Source: an uncultured Paracoccaceae bacterium
GTDB lineage: Bacteria; Pseudomonadota; Alphaproteobacteria; Rhodobacterales; Rhodobacteraceae
NCBI GenBank assembly: GCA_947496605.1
Contig: CANMDF010000002.1
Span: 558,001-622,000 of the forward strand
Direction: 5' to 3'
Length of the DNA stretch: 64,000 nucleotides
Under the pieces are notes generated by a model. The model was given only the letters and a program-made list of their open reading frames with translations. It had not been told where the DNA came from and did no database searches. A program made the translations under genes and the position numbers. Of this stretch, positions 41,961-50,859 are shown piece after piece; the first letter of the stretch is position 1; each line of letters begins with the position of its first letter.

Positions 41961-42785
41961 TCAGGGGCGAACGAATTTCGCGCCTGTATCGTTCCGCTCG
42001 TCCACGTTGATCAAGCGCTGCGTGCCGCCCGGACGTGCCGGACCCAGCGTGGCGAAATGGCTGAGAAGCGCATTCAGCGGACCTGCCAAAGATGTCCCAA
42101 GTGATACTTTTTGCCCATTCACATGCGCCATCGCAGACACAACTGAGGCAATCCGCGTCTCGCCTTCATCCATCATAAAGACGGGTGAACCGCTTGAGCC
42201 ATATTCAACATCACAGGTCATTACGATGACCCCGGTTTGCCGTCCAAGGACGCTGCACACCTGTTCCAGACTTGGGGCATCTTCGCGTCCGCGCCCGTAA
42301 GATACTACACCAACCTCATCGCCTCTGATCGGTCGTTGCGCAATGCGGTAGGGGATCATGCGAGTGCTGCGAATAGGGCGATCCAGTTCAAGCACGCCAA
42401 TGTCGATGGCAACACTGCGGGCATTGGTGCCGTCGTCTGTAAATAGATAGTCGGGGTGGGCCACGGTGCGCGTCACCGACCGTGTGGCCTGTGCCTGCCC
42501 ATCGCGTAGACCAGCCTGAAACGAAAATCGGCGCGGATCGATCAAGGATCCATCCACGTCATATAGACAATGCGCCGCGGTCAATATCAGACGATCGCGA
42601 ATAAGTGCTGCCGTACAAAATCCTTTGCCCCGGATATCAAGGCGGCCTACGGCCTCCCAGCCTTGGCTATCTTGGCGGGTTTCAAGCGTCACAAGCCCTG
42701 TGCCCTGTGCCTGTGCCATGACCCCAGTGGCCCCAGCAAGAAGTGCTGCACAAACAAGCTGCCGTATTTTCGCGATCTGCATCAT
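41961..42785 (-). CDS. secreted trypsin-like serine protease
   Basis: A 274-aa S1-type protease with an N-terminal signal peptide (LVCAALLAGATGVMAQAQG). The catalytic triad is seen in TAAHC near residue 71 (His), SVAIDIGVLEL near 126 (Asp) and EYGSSGSPVFM near 195 (Ser in GSSGSP). It lacks a PDZ domain, so it is not a DegP-type protease, and is likely exported to the periplasm. It is isolated, 39 nt downstream of the glcF end on the same strand, with no obvious inhibitor gene. Confidence 0.92.
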   Translation of the reverse strand: MMQIAKIRQLVCAALLAGATGVMAQAQGTGLVTLETRQDSQGWEAVGRLDIRGKGFCTAALIRDRLILTAAHCLYDVDGSLIDPRRFSFQAGLRDGQAQATRSVTRTVAHPDYLFTDDGTNARSVAIDIGVLELDRPIRSTRMIPYRIAQRPIRGDEVGVVSYGRGREDAPSLEQVCSVLGRQTGVIVMTCDVEYGSSGSPVFMMDEGETRIASVVSAMAHVNGQKVSLGTSLAGPLNALLSHFATLGPARPGGTQRLINVDERNDTGAKFVRP

Positions 42786-42824
42786 TCCTCTACCGTCGCC
42801 GAGAGTTGGGGCAGCATTATGACA

Positions 42825-44144
42825 TCATCGCAAAATTGGTATCTGAGGTTCGCGTTTGCCAGGGGCTGTCAAAGCAGGCGGTTGCGGGCCACCTGTTGCC
42901 CAATCCAAAAGTTCAACCGTGTGTACAATCGGCACATCTGTACCGCCACCGATCTGCATCATGCAACCGATGTTACCGGCCGAAATGATATCAGGCGTTA
43001 AAGCTTCTAGGGTTTGCACTTTGCGCGTCTTGAGCTGCTTTGAGATTTCAGGCTGCATCAAGTTGTATGTACCGGCAGAGCCGCAGCAAAGGTGACTGTC
43101 AGCTGGTTCGAGAACAGTGAATCCGGCCTTCTTGAGCAGGTCCTTAGGGAACGTCTTAATTTGCTGACCGTGCTGCAATGAACAGGCAGCGTGATAGGCC
43201 ACCTTGGTGTCCTTCTGGTCGCCTTCGGGCATATCAAGTTTCATCAGGATTTCTGACACATCCATCGCAATCCCGGACACGCGTGCTGCATCTTCGGCCA
43301 GCCCGTCATTGCGGAACATATGCCCATAATCTTTCACCGTTGTGCCGCAGCCTGATGTATTGATGACGATGGCATCAAGGCCCTCGCCGTCCATTTCTTT
43401 CGCCCAAGCTTTGATGTTCTTGGCCGCTGTTGCGTGGCTTTCATCTTCCTTGCCCATGTGGTGGGTCAGTGCACCACAACAGCCCGCGCCCTCAGCCACC
43501 ACGACCTCAGCACCCAAACGGGTCAGCAGCCGGATTGTTGCATCGTTTATGTCGGTATTCAGCGCTTTTTGAGCACAGCCAGTCATCAGGGCGACGCGCA
43601 TTTTCTTGTCTTTTGCAGGAAACGTCTGCGGATCGTCATTGCGGCTGACAGGTGGGATCGTCTTTGGGGCCATTTCCAGCATTGCGCGCAGGCGTGCATC
43701 TGGCATCAAACGGGCAAATGGCCGTCCGATTTTGGCGCCCAGCAAGGCAACCCGGAATCGCATTGGATAGGGTAGAATACGCGCCAGAATCCAACGCAGG
43801 GCCCGGTCTGAGAACGGTCTGTCGTAGTTCTTTTCAATATAGGCACGCGCATGATCAACAAGGTGCATATAGTGCACGCCTGACGGACAGGTCGTCATGC
43901 AGGCAAGGCAAGATAGACAACGATCGATATGTTTTACCGTCTTTTCATCCGGCTTACGCTCGTTCTCAAGCATGTCTTTGATCAGGTAAATGCGCCCGCG
44001 CGGGCTGTCGAGCTCATCACCTAGCACCTGATAGGTCGGACAGGTCGCCGTGCAAAACCCGCAATGCACGCAAGAACGCAGGATTTCGTTGGAACGCTGA
44101 ATGGCGGGATCAGTCAATTGCTCTGGGGTAAAGGTCGTTTGCAT
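42825..44144 (-). CDS. glcF: glycolate oxidase iron-sulfur subunit GlcF
   Basis: GlcF (439 aa) passes electrons from GlcD to the quinone pool. The two N-terminal ferredoxin-like motifs are CVHCGFCTATCPTY near residues 26-39 and CLSCLACMTTCPSG near 78-91, and CCG motifs (GCCGALTHH, LCCGSAG) occur in the C-terminal CCG domains. The gene overlaps the glcE stop by one base, and is the last of the glcDEF operon. It is closed by the protease gene start 39 nt downstream. Confidence 0.96.
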   Translation of the reverse strand: MQTTFTPEQLTDPAIQRSNEILRSCVHCGFCTATCPTYQVLGDELDSPRGRIYLIKDMLENERKPDEKTVKHIDRCLSCLACMTTCPSGVHYMHLVDHARAYIEKNYDRPFSDRALRWILARILPYPMRFRVALLGAKIGRPFARLMPDARLRAMLEMAPKTIPPVSRNDDPQTFPAKDKKMRVALMTGCAQKALNTDINDATIRLLTRLGAEVVVAEGAGCCGALTHHMGKEDESHATAAKNIKAWAKEMDGEGLDAIVINTSGCGTTVKDYGHMFRNDGLAEDAARVSGIAMDVSEILMKLDMPEGDQKDTKVAYHAACSLQHGQQIKTFPKDLLKKAGFTVLEPADSHLCCGSAGTYNLMQPEISKQLKTRKVQTLEALTPDIISAGNIGCMMQIGGGTDVPIVHTVELLDWATGGPQPPALTAPGKREPQIPILR

Positions 44145-45247
44145 TAGTTCATGATCCCGGAATTTAGAATACCACGTGGGTCGAATTTTGTGCGCAGGCC
44201 TGACGTGATCGTGGCCAAAGCAGGGGCTTCGGGTTGGAAGGTCGGCACGTCTGCTGCGCCGCGGATCAACGTGGCATGACCGTCGAAGTCACCTAACGCT
44301 GCACGTATGTCGCGCCCTGCTTCGGTCAGTGCCCAAATCAGCCCGCCCCCCCAATCATATTGTAGGCCAGTTGCATCAATCTTTGCCGCCAGTTCGGGTG
44401 CATCTGACGGCTTGGCCGAAATACGCCAAACATCGCCGGTTTGATCTGCAAAAGTGGTCACATCGCGCACCGCGTTCCATTCGGCCCAATCACCAACAGT
44501 GACCTCGACCTCGCCGTATGCTTTTAACAGTTCTTGGAGTTTGCCAGCACGGTATTTCACCGATTCTTCAAACCCTTCGATCCGCAACATCGTCACGGGA
44601 TCACCTGAGGGCCCTTTGGGAAAATGCGCAGCTGCCGTTGCTTCAAACGGCGATCCAAGTGCAGACGAGAGCGCTTGGATCGCTTGGGCATCAGACAACC
44701 CATGCAGCCGCAATGTACCAACGCAAGCGACGTCAGGCAGAACTTTAAGCGAGACTTCGGTCAATACACCCAAAGTGCCATAAGATCCCGTCATCAGTTT
44801 GACCAGATCATAGCCGGTGACGTTCTTCATCACGCGTCCGCCATTCTTGATGATTGTGCCTTGGCCATCTACAAAGCGCACACCCAACATGAAATCGCGG
44901 CACGCGCCGACTGAAATGCGCCGTGGGCCAGATACGTTGGCAGCGGCCATCCCACCCAAGGTTGGCTCGCCCTTGGTGCCAAGCAATGCACGGTGATCCA
45001 TCGGTTCAAAAGCAAGACGCTGATTTTCCGCGGCCAACACCTTTTCAACTTCTGAAATTGGCGTCCCAGCCCCGGCTACAATTGTAAGCGCGCCCGGTTC
45101 GTAAAGGCTAATACCACTCATCGCGGAAATACTCAGTTCATCACCTTCACACTGACCGATCGGGCGCGTGCCGCCACCTTTGATCCGCAAAGGACCATTG
45201 GCCCCGGCAATCATCTGGGCCAGTTCTTCTTCTGTCTTGGGCGTCAT
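44144..45247 (-). CDS. glcE: glycolate oxidase FAD subunit GlcE
   Basis: GlcE (367 aa) is the second FAD-binding-4 subunit of glycolate oxidase. The FAD-binding region contains GTRPIGQC and TIVAGAGTPISEVEKVLAAENQRLAF near residues 30-70, followed by GGMAAANVSGPRRISVGACRD, and GTLGVLTEVSLKVLP near the middle. I start at ATG 45247 because the 19-residue upstream extension is unlike the family. It lies between glcD and glcF. Confidence 0.94.
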   Translation of the reverse strand: MTPKTEEELAQMIAGANGPLRIKGGGTRPIGQCEGDELSISAMSGISLYEPGALTIVAGAGTPISEVEKVLAAENQRLAFEPMDHRALLGTKGEPTLGGMAAANVSGPRRISVGACRDFMLGVRFVDGQGTIIKNGGRVMKNVTGYDLVKLMTGSYGTLGVLTEVSLKVLPDVACVGTLRLHGLSDAQAIQALSSALGSPFEATAAAHFPKGPSGDPVTMLRIEGFEESVKYRAGKLQELLKAYGEVEVTVGDWAEWNAVRDVTTFADQTGDVWRISAKPSDAPELAAKIDATGLQYDWGGGLIWALTEAGRDIRAALGDFDGHATLIRGAADVPTFQPEAPALATITSGLRTKFDPRGILNSGIMN

Positions 45248-45275
45248 GCTGATCTTCTTACGTTTAAAATACCTT

Positions 45276-45311
45276 GGGGGAGACCCGGAACGGGGCGGGG
45301 GCAACGCCCCC
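45276..45311. repeat. extragenic repeat between glcD and glcE
   Basis: AAAATACCTT (45276-45285) with a GGGGGC/GCCCCC hairpin (45297-45302 and 45306-45311), the same pattern as at 32473-32523. It lies in the gap between glcD and glcE and overlaps no gene. Confidence 0.55.
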
Positions 45312-45313
45312 TG

Positions 45314-46747
45314 CTAAGCGGCGCGTCGTTCTTGTGATGTATCGAGAGGGAACACTTTGGCAGCATTCAACAACCAGGCTGGATCAAAGATATCCTTGAT
45401 GGCCATTTGTGCCTCGAGATCTGCTGGATCGTATTGCACATTCATCAAGTCGCGCTTTTCGATACCGACACCGTGTTCGCCAGTGAGGCATCCGCCGACT
45501 TCAACACAGAGCTTTAGGATTTCTGCGCCGAAATCTTCACAAAGCTCAAGATCGCCCGGTTTGTTGGCATCAAACAGGATGAGTGGGTGCATATTCCCGT
45601 CGCCTGCGTGAAACACATTGCCCACATCAAGGCCGAATTCCTTGGACATTTCGCCGATGCGCTTGAGCACAAACGGAAGCGAGGAAACAGGGATTGTCCC
45701 GTCAAGACACATGTAATCGTTGATCTGTCCCATCGCACCAAAGGCCGATTTGCGGCCAAGCCAAATGCGGCCGGCTTCATCTGCATCTTTGGCTTCACGC
45801 AACTCCACTGGGTTATGCTTGGCCGCAATTTCCATGATCAGTTTCAGTTGCGCGTCGATCTCGGCGTCTGATCCTTCAACCTCTACAATCAGTAGCGCTT
45901 CGCACATCGGATAACCTGCTTTTGCAAAGGCCTCGGTCGCCTCAATGCAAGGGCGGTCCATGAATTCGATCGCCACTGGCAGGATACCTGCCTTGATGAT
46001 GTCGGTCACAACTTGGCCTGCCACCTCAGAGCTATCGTAGCCCATCAACACAGGGCGTGCGCCTTCGGGTTTGTGCAAGATGCGCAAGGTTGCTTCGGTT
46101 ACAACACCAAGCTGTCCTTCAGATCCGCAAATTACACCTAGAATATCAAGGCCACCGGCATCCAGATGCGCGCCTCCAATTTCAACCACGGTGCCGTCCA
46201 TCAGCACCATGGTGACACCCATCAGGTTATTTGTGGTCACCCCGTATTTCAGGCAATGCGCCCCGCCAGAGTTCATCGCGATGTTGCCAGCGATCGCACA
46301 AGCGAGTTGACTGGATGGATCGGGGGCATAGAAAAAGCCATTCGTTTCAACAGCTCCAGTAACCGACAGGTTGGTCCGTCCGGTTTGCACCCGAATATAG
46401 CGATCATCGTAATTGGTCTCGATCACATCGTTCATCTTGGCAACACCAAGGATCACACAGTCAGCCGTTGGCAATGCGCCGCCTGCAAGTGAAGTGCCAG
46501 ACCCGCGCGGAACCACTGGAACACCCAATTCATGGCAAATCAGTAGAACATCTGCGACTTCTTTTGTGTTCGCGGGCAACACGGCGCAAAGAGGCGGGCA
46601 TTTATATGCCGTCAACGCGTCGCATTCATAAGCGCGTGTTTCGCGTTCATCCGAGATAACGGCATCGCGTGGGAGCACTTCTGACAAGCGTTCCACGATC
46701 TGCGCCTTGCGTGACATGACGCTGGCGTCTGGTACTGGCATTTCCAT
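45314..46747 (-). CDS. glcD: glycolate oxidase FAD subunit GlcD
   Basis: GlcD (477 aa) oxidises glycolate to glyoxylate, the entry of glycolate into central metabolism. The FAD-binding region has PRGSGTSLAGGALP near residues 81-94 and AGNIAMNSGGAHCLKYGVT near 152-170; CLTGEHGVGIEKRDLM near the C terminus is a second family mark. An aaggag site lies 7 nt upstream of the ATG. It is the first gene of glcDEF. Confidence 0.97.
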   Translation of the reverse strand: MEMPVPDASVMSRKAQIVERLSEVLPRDAVISDERETRAYECDALTAYKCPPLCAVLPANTKEVADVLLICHELGVPVVPRGSGTSLAGGALPTADCVILGVAKMNDVIETNYDDRYIRVQTGRTNLSVTGAVETNGFFYAPDPSSQLACAIAGNIAMNSGGAHCLKYGVTTNNLMGVTMVLMDGTVVEIGGAHLDAGGLDILGVICGSEGQLGVVTEATLRILHKPEGARPVLMGYDSSEVAGQVVTDIIKAGILPVAIEFMDRPCIEATEAFAKAGYPMCEALLIVEVEGSDAEIDAQLKLIMEIAAKHNPVELREAKDADEAGRIWLGRKSAFGAMGQINDYMCLDGTIPVSSLPFVLKRIGEMSKEFGLDVGNVFHAGDGNMHPLILFDANKPGDLELCEDFGAEILKLCVEVGGCLTGEHGVGIEKRDLMNVQYDPADLEAQMAIKDIFDPAWLLNAAKVFPLDTSQERRAA

Positions 46748-46767
46748 CTTGCGACTCCTTTTCGGAT

Positions 46768-46806
46768 AATTGGTAAAAATATATTACCAATTTTGCCGTG
46801 TGGCAA
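46768..46806 (-). promoter_or_regulatory. glcDEF promoter with GntR-type dyad over the -10 box
   Basis: On the minus strand TTGCCA (46801-46806) is followed after 17 bp by TATATT (46778-46783). The dyad AATTGGTAA-N7-TTACCAATT (46768-46776 and 46784-46792, 9-bp arms) encloses this -10. The half-site TTGGT and the layout equal those of the GntR promoter at 28266-28303. Confidence 0.75.
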
Positions 46807-46836
46807 GTCTCAACTGTAAAGGGTAGAGAGTGATTC

Positions 46837-47535
46837 ATGCAAATACTTGATCATATGGCACTATTAGGCCGGCTTGACTGGGCGGCGACGGGCACAATGC
46901 TGGCTGCTTGGTTCGTGATCAGTTGGATGATTGAACATCCCGGCGCAAAACGACCTTCTGTGACAGTCCTGATGTCAGAACGACGGCGCGATTGGATGAA
47001 GGTGTTTGTAACCCGCGATCCCCGTATCTTTGATAGCCAGATATTGGCCAGTTTGCGCCAAGGCACGTCCTTTTTTGCATCCACAAGTCTTTTGGCAGCC
47101 GGCGGCGTACTGGCGTTGGCTGGCAACACCGAGCCCTTAAGGGGTGTCGCGGCTGAGGTATCTGATATGGCCGTGCCCGTTGTGATCTTTCAGTTGAAAC
47201 TGGCCTTCGTTGCGATTTTTCTGACAAATGCTTTTCTAAAATTCGTCTGGGCCAACCGGGTATTTGGCTACTGTGCTGTCATGATGGCAGCCGTGCCGAA
47301 TGATCCTAATGATCCGATCGCCTTTTCAAGAGCAGCCCAAGCGGCAGAGCTGAATATCCGTGCCGCAATCAATTTCAACCGTGGTTTACGCGCGATGTAT
47401 TTTGCTTTGGCTGCACTCGCATGGCTTTTGGGTCCAATCGCCTTGATGATCGCGACGGTGATCGTGGTCTGGGTTGTCTGGTCACGGGAATTTGCATCAC
47501 TGCCGCGCAGTATTCTGTTAGAAGGTGAGACATGA
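46837..47535 (+). CDS. DUF599 membrane protein
   Basis: A 232-aa membrane protein that matches the DUF599 family. Four or five hydrophobic segments are visible, near residues 15-33, 80-95, 108-130 and 190-220. The cytosolic-looking SVTVLMSERRRDWMKVFVTRDPRIFDSQIL follows the first helix and contains the family's RxxWM pattern. The next gene overlaps by 4 nt (ATGA), so the pair is translated together. No function is known. Confidence 0.85.
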   Translation: MQILDHMALLGRLDWAATGTMLAAWFVISWMIEHPGAKRPSVTVLMSERRRDWMKVFVTRDPRIFDSQILASLRQGTSFFASTSLLAAGGVLALAGNTEPLRGVAAEVSDMAVPVVIFQLKLAFVAIFLTNAFLKFVWANRVFGYCAVMMAAVPNDPNDPIAFSRAAQAAELNIRAAINFNRGLRAMYFALAALAWLLGPIALMIATVIVVWVVWSREFASLPRSILLEGET

Positions 47536-47870
47536 GATTTGTATTTGCCCTCGCTGTTCTTGCATCTCCTGCTTTCGCGGATGCACCTGTTGTCGAAGAT
47601 GTCACTATCAACGGTGACCGTATCAGCGTGACCCTGTCGCATCCGGATACCGGTTGGGATGACTATGCCGATGGTTGGGAAGTTCTGGATGCAGACGGCA
47701 ACAGCCTTGGACTGCGCGAACTTTTGCACCCCCATGTGAACGAGCAACCGTTTACCCGGTCTTTGTCTGGCGTCATCATTCCAGATCGCGCGAAAGCTAT
47801 CTATGTCCGTGCGCGTAGTAACGTCGATGGTTGGTCTGACGACCTGTTCGAAGTTGTGTTAGATAACTAG
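47532..47870 (+). CDS. small secreted beta-rich protein
   Basis: A 112-aa protein with a signal peptide (MRFVFALAVLASPAFA, cut near residue 16) and a mature domain of about 95 residues, acidic and beta-strand-like (VTLSHPDTGWDDYADGWEVLDADG). It may be a periplasmic or extracellular domain. I do not recognise a family. Overlap with the DUF599 gene suggests a functional pair. The stop codon is shared in a 4-nt overlap with the convergent EEP lipoprotein gene. Confidence 0.75.
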   Translation: MRFVFALAVLASPAFADAPVVEDVTINGDRISVTLSHPDTGWDDYADGWEVLDADGNSLGLRELLHPHVNEQPFTRSLSGVIIPDRAKAIYVRARSNVDGWSDDLFEVVLDN

Positions 47871-48787
47871 GGACGCGGTCCCAACAGGTAATCCGCAATG
47901 ACGGGATAGTGGTCTGTCGGCCATTCGCCAGCGAATTTCTTGCGCAACACAATTGGCTCACCCATAAGCTGCGCATTGCCAGACGTTGCAATGTGGTCAA
48001 TCGCACCAAACAGATTAAGCCCGCGATTGAAATGCACTGTCGCACCTTGCACAGGTGCAAAATCCAATCCTTTGTTTGCAAGAAGATCAACGACGGCATC
48101 GCCAAGGCGTGCATTGAAATCCCCGATGACAAACAGTGTCTCACCTGCGTCCATCCAAGGTGTGATCCGCTCTGCCACCAGTTCAATAGATTGGACGCGG
48201 TTTGAACGACTTGCATAGTCTGTGTGAAGATTGATGACGCGAAACACCTCACCCGATCTCTGGTCCTGAAATTGCGCCCATGACGTAAAAGCAGGGAAAG
48301 ATCCGTTGAATGTGCGCGAATATATCACATCCGGTGTGTCTGAGAAGAAGAACCACCCCTGATCAAGCAAGGTCAAACGGTCCTTGCGATACAGAATAGG
48401 TTGTGTCGAAGGGAATACATCCGGATCGCCAACCGCGGCGGCGGCATAGTCGGGATTGTTTTCAAGCAGCCAATCAAGCGTCAAGTTGACCCGGCCACCA
48501 CTGCCGCGACCAAAGCTCTCCATCTCTTGGAAACCGATCACATCCGCACCGACCTCTTTGAACGCAAGATCAAGTGGCGTCTTGCGCCGTTCCCAATCGC
48601 CAACCGACCAAGCGCCTGTTTCGCGTCCTAAAATGATGTAGTGCACGTTGTAGGTCGCGATCCGCAGCGTCTCGGGCGAAGGCGCTGGCAATGGCGTGTT
48701 GCCAGAATTGCGAATTGTCTGACACCCAACCAAGGCGACCACAGCCAAACAAACCGCGCCGAGCAATTTGAACAGCGTCAAAAACAT
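47867..48787 (-). CDS. endonuclease/exonuclease/phosphatase-family lipoprotein
   Basis: A 306-aa EEP-family protein with a lipobox (FKLLGAVCLAVVALVGC). Core motifs are LRIATYNVHYI, DVIGFQEME near residues 80-88, GDFNAR near 216 and TDHYPVIADYLLG near the end, fitting the metal-dependent DNase I-like fold. It may cleave nucleotides, sphingolipids or phosphoinositide-like substrates. The start is ATG 48787, 5 nt before the preceding gene's stop region; the membrane protein gene ends at 48792, so both are in one operon. Confidence 0.88.
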   Translation of the reverse strand: MFLTLFKLLGAVCLAVVALVGCQTIRNSGNTPLPAPSPETLRIATYNVHYIILGRETGAWSVGDWERRKTPLDLAFKEVGADVIGFQEMESFGRGSGGRVNLTLDWLLENNPDYAAAAVGDPDVFPSTQPILYRKDRLTLLDQGWFFFSDTPDVIYSRTFNGSFPAFTSWAQFQDQRSGEVFRVINLHTDYASRSNRVQSIELVAERITPWMDAGETLFVIGDFNARLGDAVVDLLANKGLDFAPVQGATVHFNRGLNLFGAIDHIATSGNAQLMGEPIVLRKKFAGEWPTDHYPVIADYLLGPRP

Positions 48788-48791
48788 TGGA

Positions 48792-50858
48792 CTACCTGCG
48801 TCCTTCGCGTAGCCAAGCGCCAACAATGAACAGCGATGCCAACATTAAAAACGCCCAAGCTGGCAAAAGTGAGCTGATGCTGATTTCTGCTGTGCGGAAT
48901 GCATCACGTGGTGTGATCCCGATCCAACCACGCCCGTTTGCGGGTCGTCCTTCTCGGACGGTCCGGATTGAGACGTCACCATCCGAGATCAATTTGACGC
49001 CACCGAGTGTTGCCTCAACGAGCGGCTCAAGCAGTTCAGCACCCGCAATCGTCTGTTCAAATTCGCGCGGTGCGGCAGGCCCTAGGGCAATCACGGTCGT
49101 CTCTTCACTATCACTTAGGCGGTAGAGCCCAATCTCGGGCGCTTCCCACAGCGTTTCAAAGCGGCCGGGTGATACTTCTTCGAGTTTCAGAATGGTCTCA
49201 GTCCCGTCAGGATGGATCACGGTCACGTCGTCTGTGTCCAGCGAAAGTGTTCGCCTGATGATGCGCATCGTCTGCCCAGTAGGTTCAACCCAAAGTGCTT
49301 CTTCTTCCAGCTCAGGCTCTTTCATCATCCAGTGGGCCAACCGGCGTAGCAATTCCAACTGCGGGCCACCACCTTCATACCCGCGATCCCAGAGCCACGA
49401 ATGATCCGAGGCGATCAAAGCAACGCGACCTTCCTCGATGCGGTTCAGGGTCAATAGTGGGCGATCATCAAGGCCAGACATCACTGTCATTGCGTCTTGC
49501 GGAACAAGCACATCGACAAGGCGAAACCAACGACCCCAACCGGGCCCTTCGCCATCAGGGTTAGGCGACAGCGCGTCCAGCCCTTCTGTGACAGGGTGCC
49601 GTGCGCCAAGATCGGTGATCTGGGGAACAAAACCTTCTTCAAAGACCCGCGCGGTTGGCGCACCTGGTAAGATTTGACCAAGCGGCGAACGATAGATGCT
49701 TTCGGCTGATCCATATTCCGGACCGGATGAGATCAAAACGGCGCCGCCCTGTTCAACATAAGACCTTATGTTGTCCAGATACGCGCTTGGCAAAATACCG
49801 CGCCGACGGTAGCGATCAAAGATGATCAGATCAAAGTCGTGGATCTTTTCGAGGAACAACTCTCTCGTCGGAAATGCAATGAGGGACAGTTCGTTAACTG
49901 GTACGCCGTCTTGCTTTTCCGGGGGACGTAGAATGGTGAAGTGCACCAGATCAACGGACGAGTCTGATTTCAGCAAATTGCGCCATGTCCGCTCGCCGGG
50001 ATGAGGCTCACCGGACACCAGCAATACGCGCAAACGGTCGCGGACACCGTTGATTTGAACGACAGCAGCGTTGTTGCGATTGGTCAGTTCACCTTCGGCT
50101 TCGGGAATTGTGAATTGCAGAACGTTCATCCCACCATGTGGCAAGGTCAGCGGCAGTTGAATATCTTGGCCCACAGGGACCTGCACAGTTAGCGGAGTAT
50201 CGCCGTCAATTGATAGCGACAGGGGGACAGATGTGGCCTCGGGTGCTGCACCTTGGTCTTCGACTCGTAGCGTCAGGTTGACCTCTTCGCCAAGGATCGC
50301 AAATGCAGGCGCGTTCTCAACAACCAGTCTTCGATCCCAGTCATCGGGCTGGCCAGTCAAAAGCGTGTGAACCGGCGCAGGAAGCCCCGGCGCACGCTCG
50401 ATGTCATGCAGACGACCATCTGTTACAAGGATAATGCCGGCGATGCGTGCTTGCGGTTCTTCGGCCAGGGCAGCTGATAGTGTGGTCATCAAGGTCGTCC
50501 CAAGATCACCTTCTGCATCTCCAAGCGTCACCGTGCGGAGTACTGTGTTCGGCTGACGGGCGATCTCGGCTTCGATATTGGCGATGGCAGCGGCGTTTTG
50601 GGAAGGGCGATCGCCAATACGTTGGCTGGCGCTCTCATCAACTACCATCACGACAATATTGCTTAGCGGTTCGCGGTCTTCTTGTTGGATGCTTGGGTTT
50701 GCGATGGCCAACAGCAGCGCCAAACCTGCCAAACCGCGCAGCCACCAACCGGGAAGCCGCCGCCAAATGGCAAGGACCAGCGCGAACAAAGCCAGACCTG
50801 CAACGCCATAAAGCATGATAAGTGGGATCAACGGATCAAGGATAAGTGTGCCTGTCAT
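48792..50858 (-). CDS. membrane protein with GATase-like domain (MoxR operon)
   Basis: A 688-aa protein with N-terminal membrane helices (about residues 9-60), a large extracytoplasmic region and a C-terminal helix (AWAFLMLASLFIVGAWL). DLIIFDRYRRRGILP and EQGGAVLISSGPEYGS resemble a glutamine amidotransferase/ThuA-like fold but no catalytic triad is evident. ATG 50858 gives the membrane start; 12 extra codons upstream are improbable. It follows the DUF4159 gene by 1 nt, and belongs with MoxR, DUF58 and DUF4159 proteins in one operon of unknown job. Confidence 0.82.
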   Translation of the reverse strand: MTGTLILDPLIPLIMLYGVAGLALFALVLAIWRRLPGWWLRGLAGLALLLAIANPSIQQEDREPLSNIVVMVVDESASQRIGDRPSQNAAAIANIEAEIARQPNTVLRTVTLGDAEGDLGTTLMTTLSAALAEEPQARIAGIILVTDGRLHDIERAPGLPAPVHTLLTGQPDDWDRRLVVENAPAFAILGEEVNLTLRVEDQGAAPEATSVPLSLSIDGDTPLTVQVPVGQDIQLPLTLPHGGMNVLQFTIPEAEGELTNRNNAAVVQINGVRDRLRVLLVSGEPHPGERTWRNLLKSDSSVDLVHFTILRPPEKQDGVPVNELSLIAFPTRELFLEKIHDFDLIIFDRYRRRGILPSAYLDNIRSYVEQGGAVLISSGPEYGSAESIYRSPLGQILPGAPTARVFEEGFVPQITDLGARHPVTEGLDALSPNPDGEGPGWGRWFRLVDVLVPQDAMTVMSGLDDRPLLTLNRIEEGRVALIASDHSWLWDRGYEGGGPQLELLRRLAHWMMKEPELEEEALWVEPTGQTMRIIRRTLSLDTDDVTVIHPDGTETILKLEEVSPGRFETLWEAPEIGLYRLSDSEETTVIALGPAAPREFEQTIAGAELLEPLVEATLGGVKLISDGDVSIRTVREGRPANGRGWIGITPRDAFRTAEISISSLLPAWAFLMLASLFIVGAWLREGRR

Positions 50859-50859
50859 C

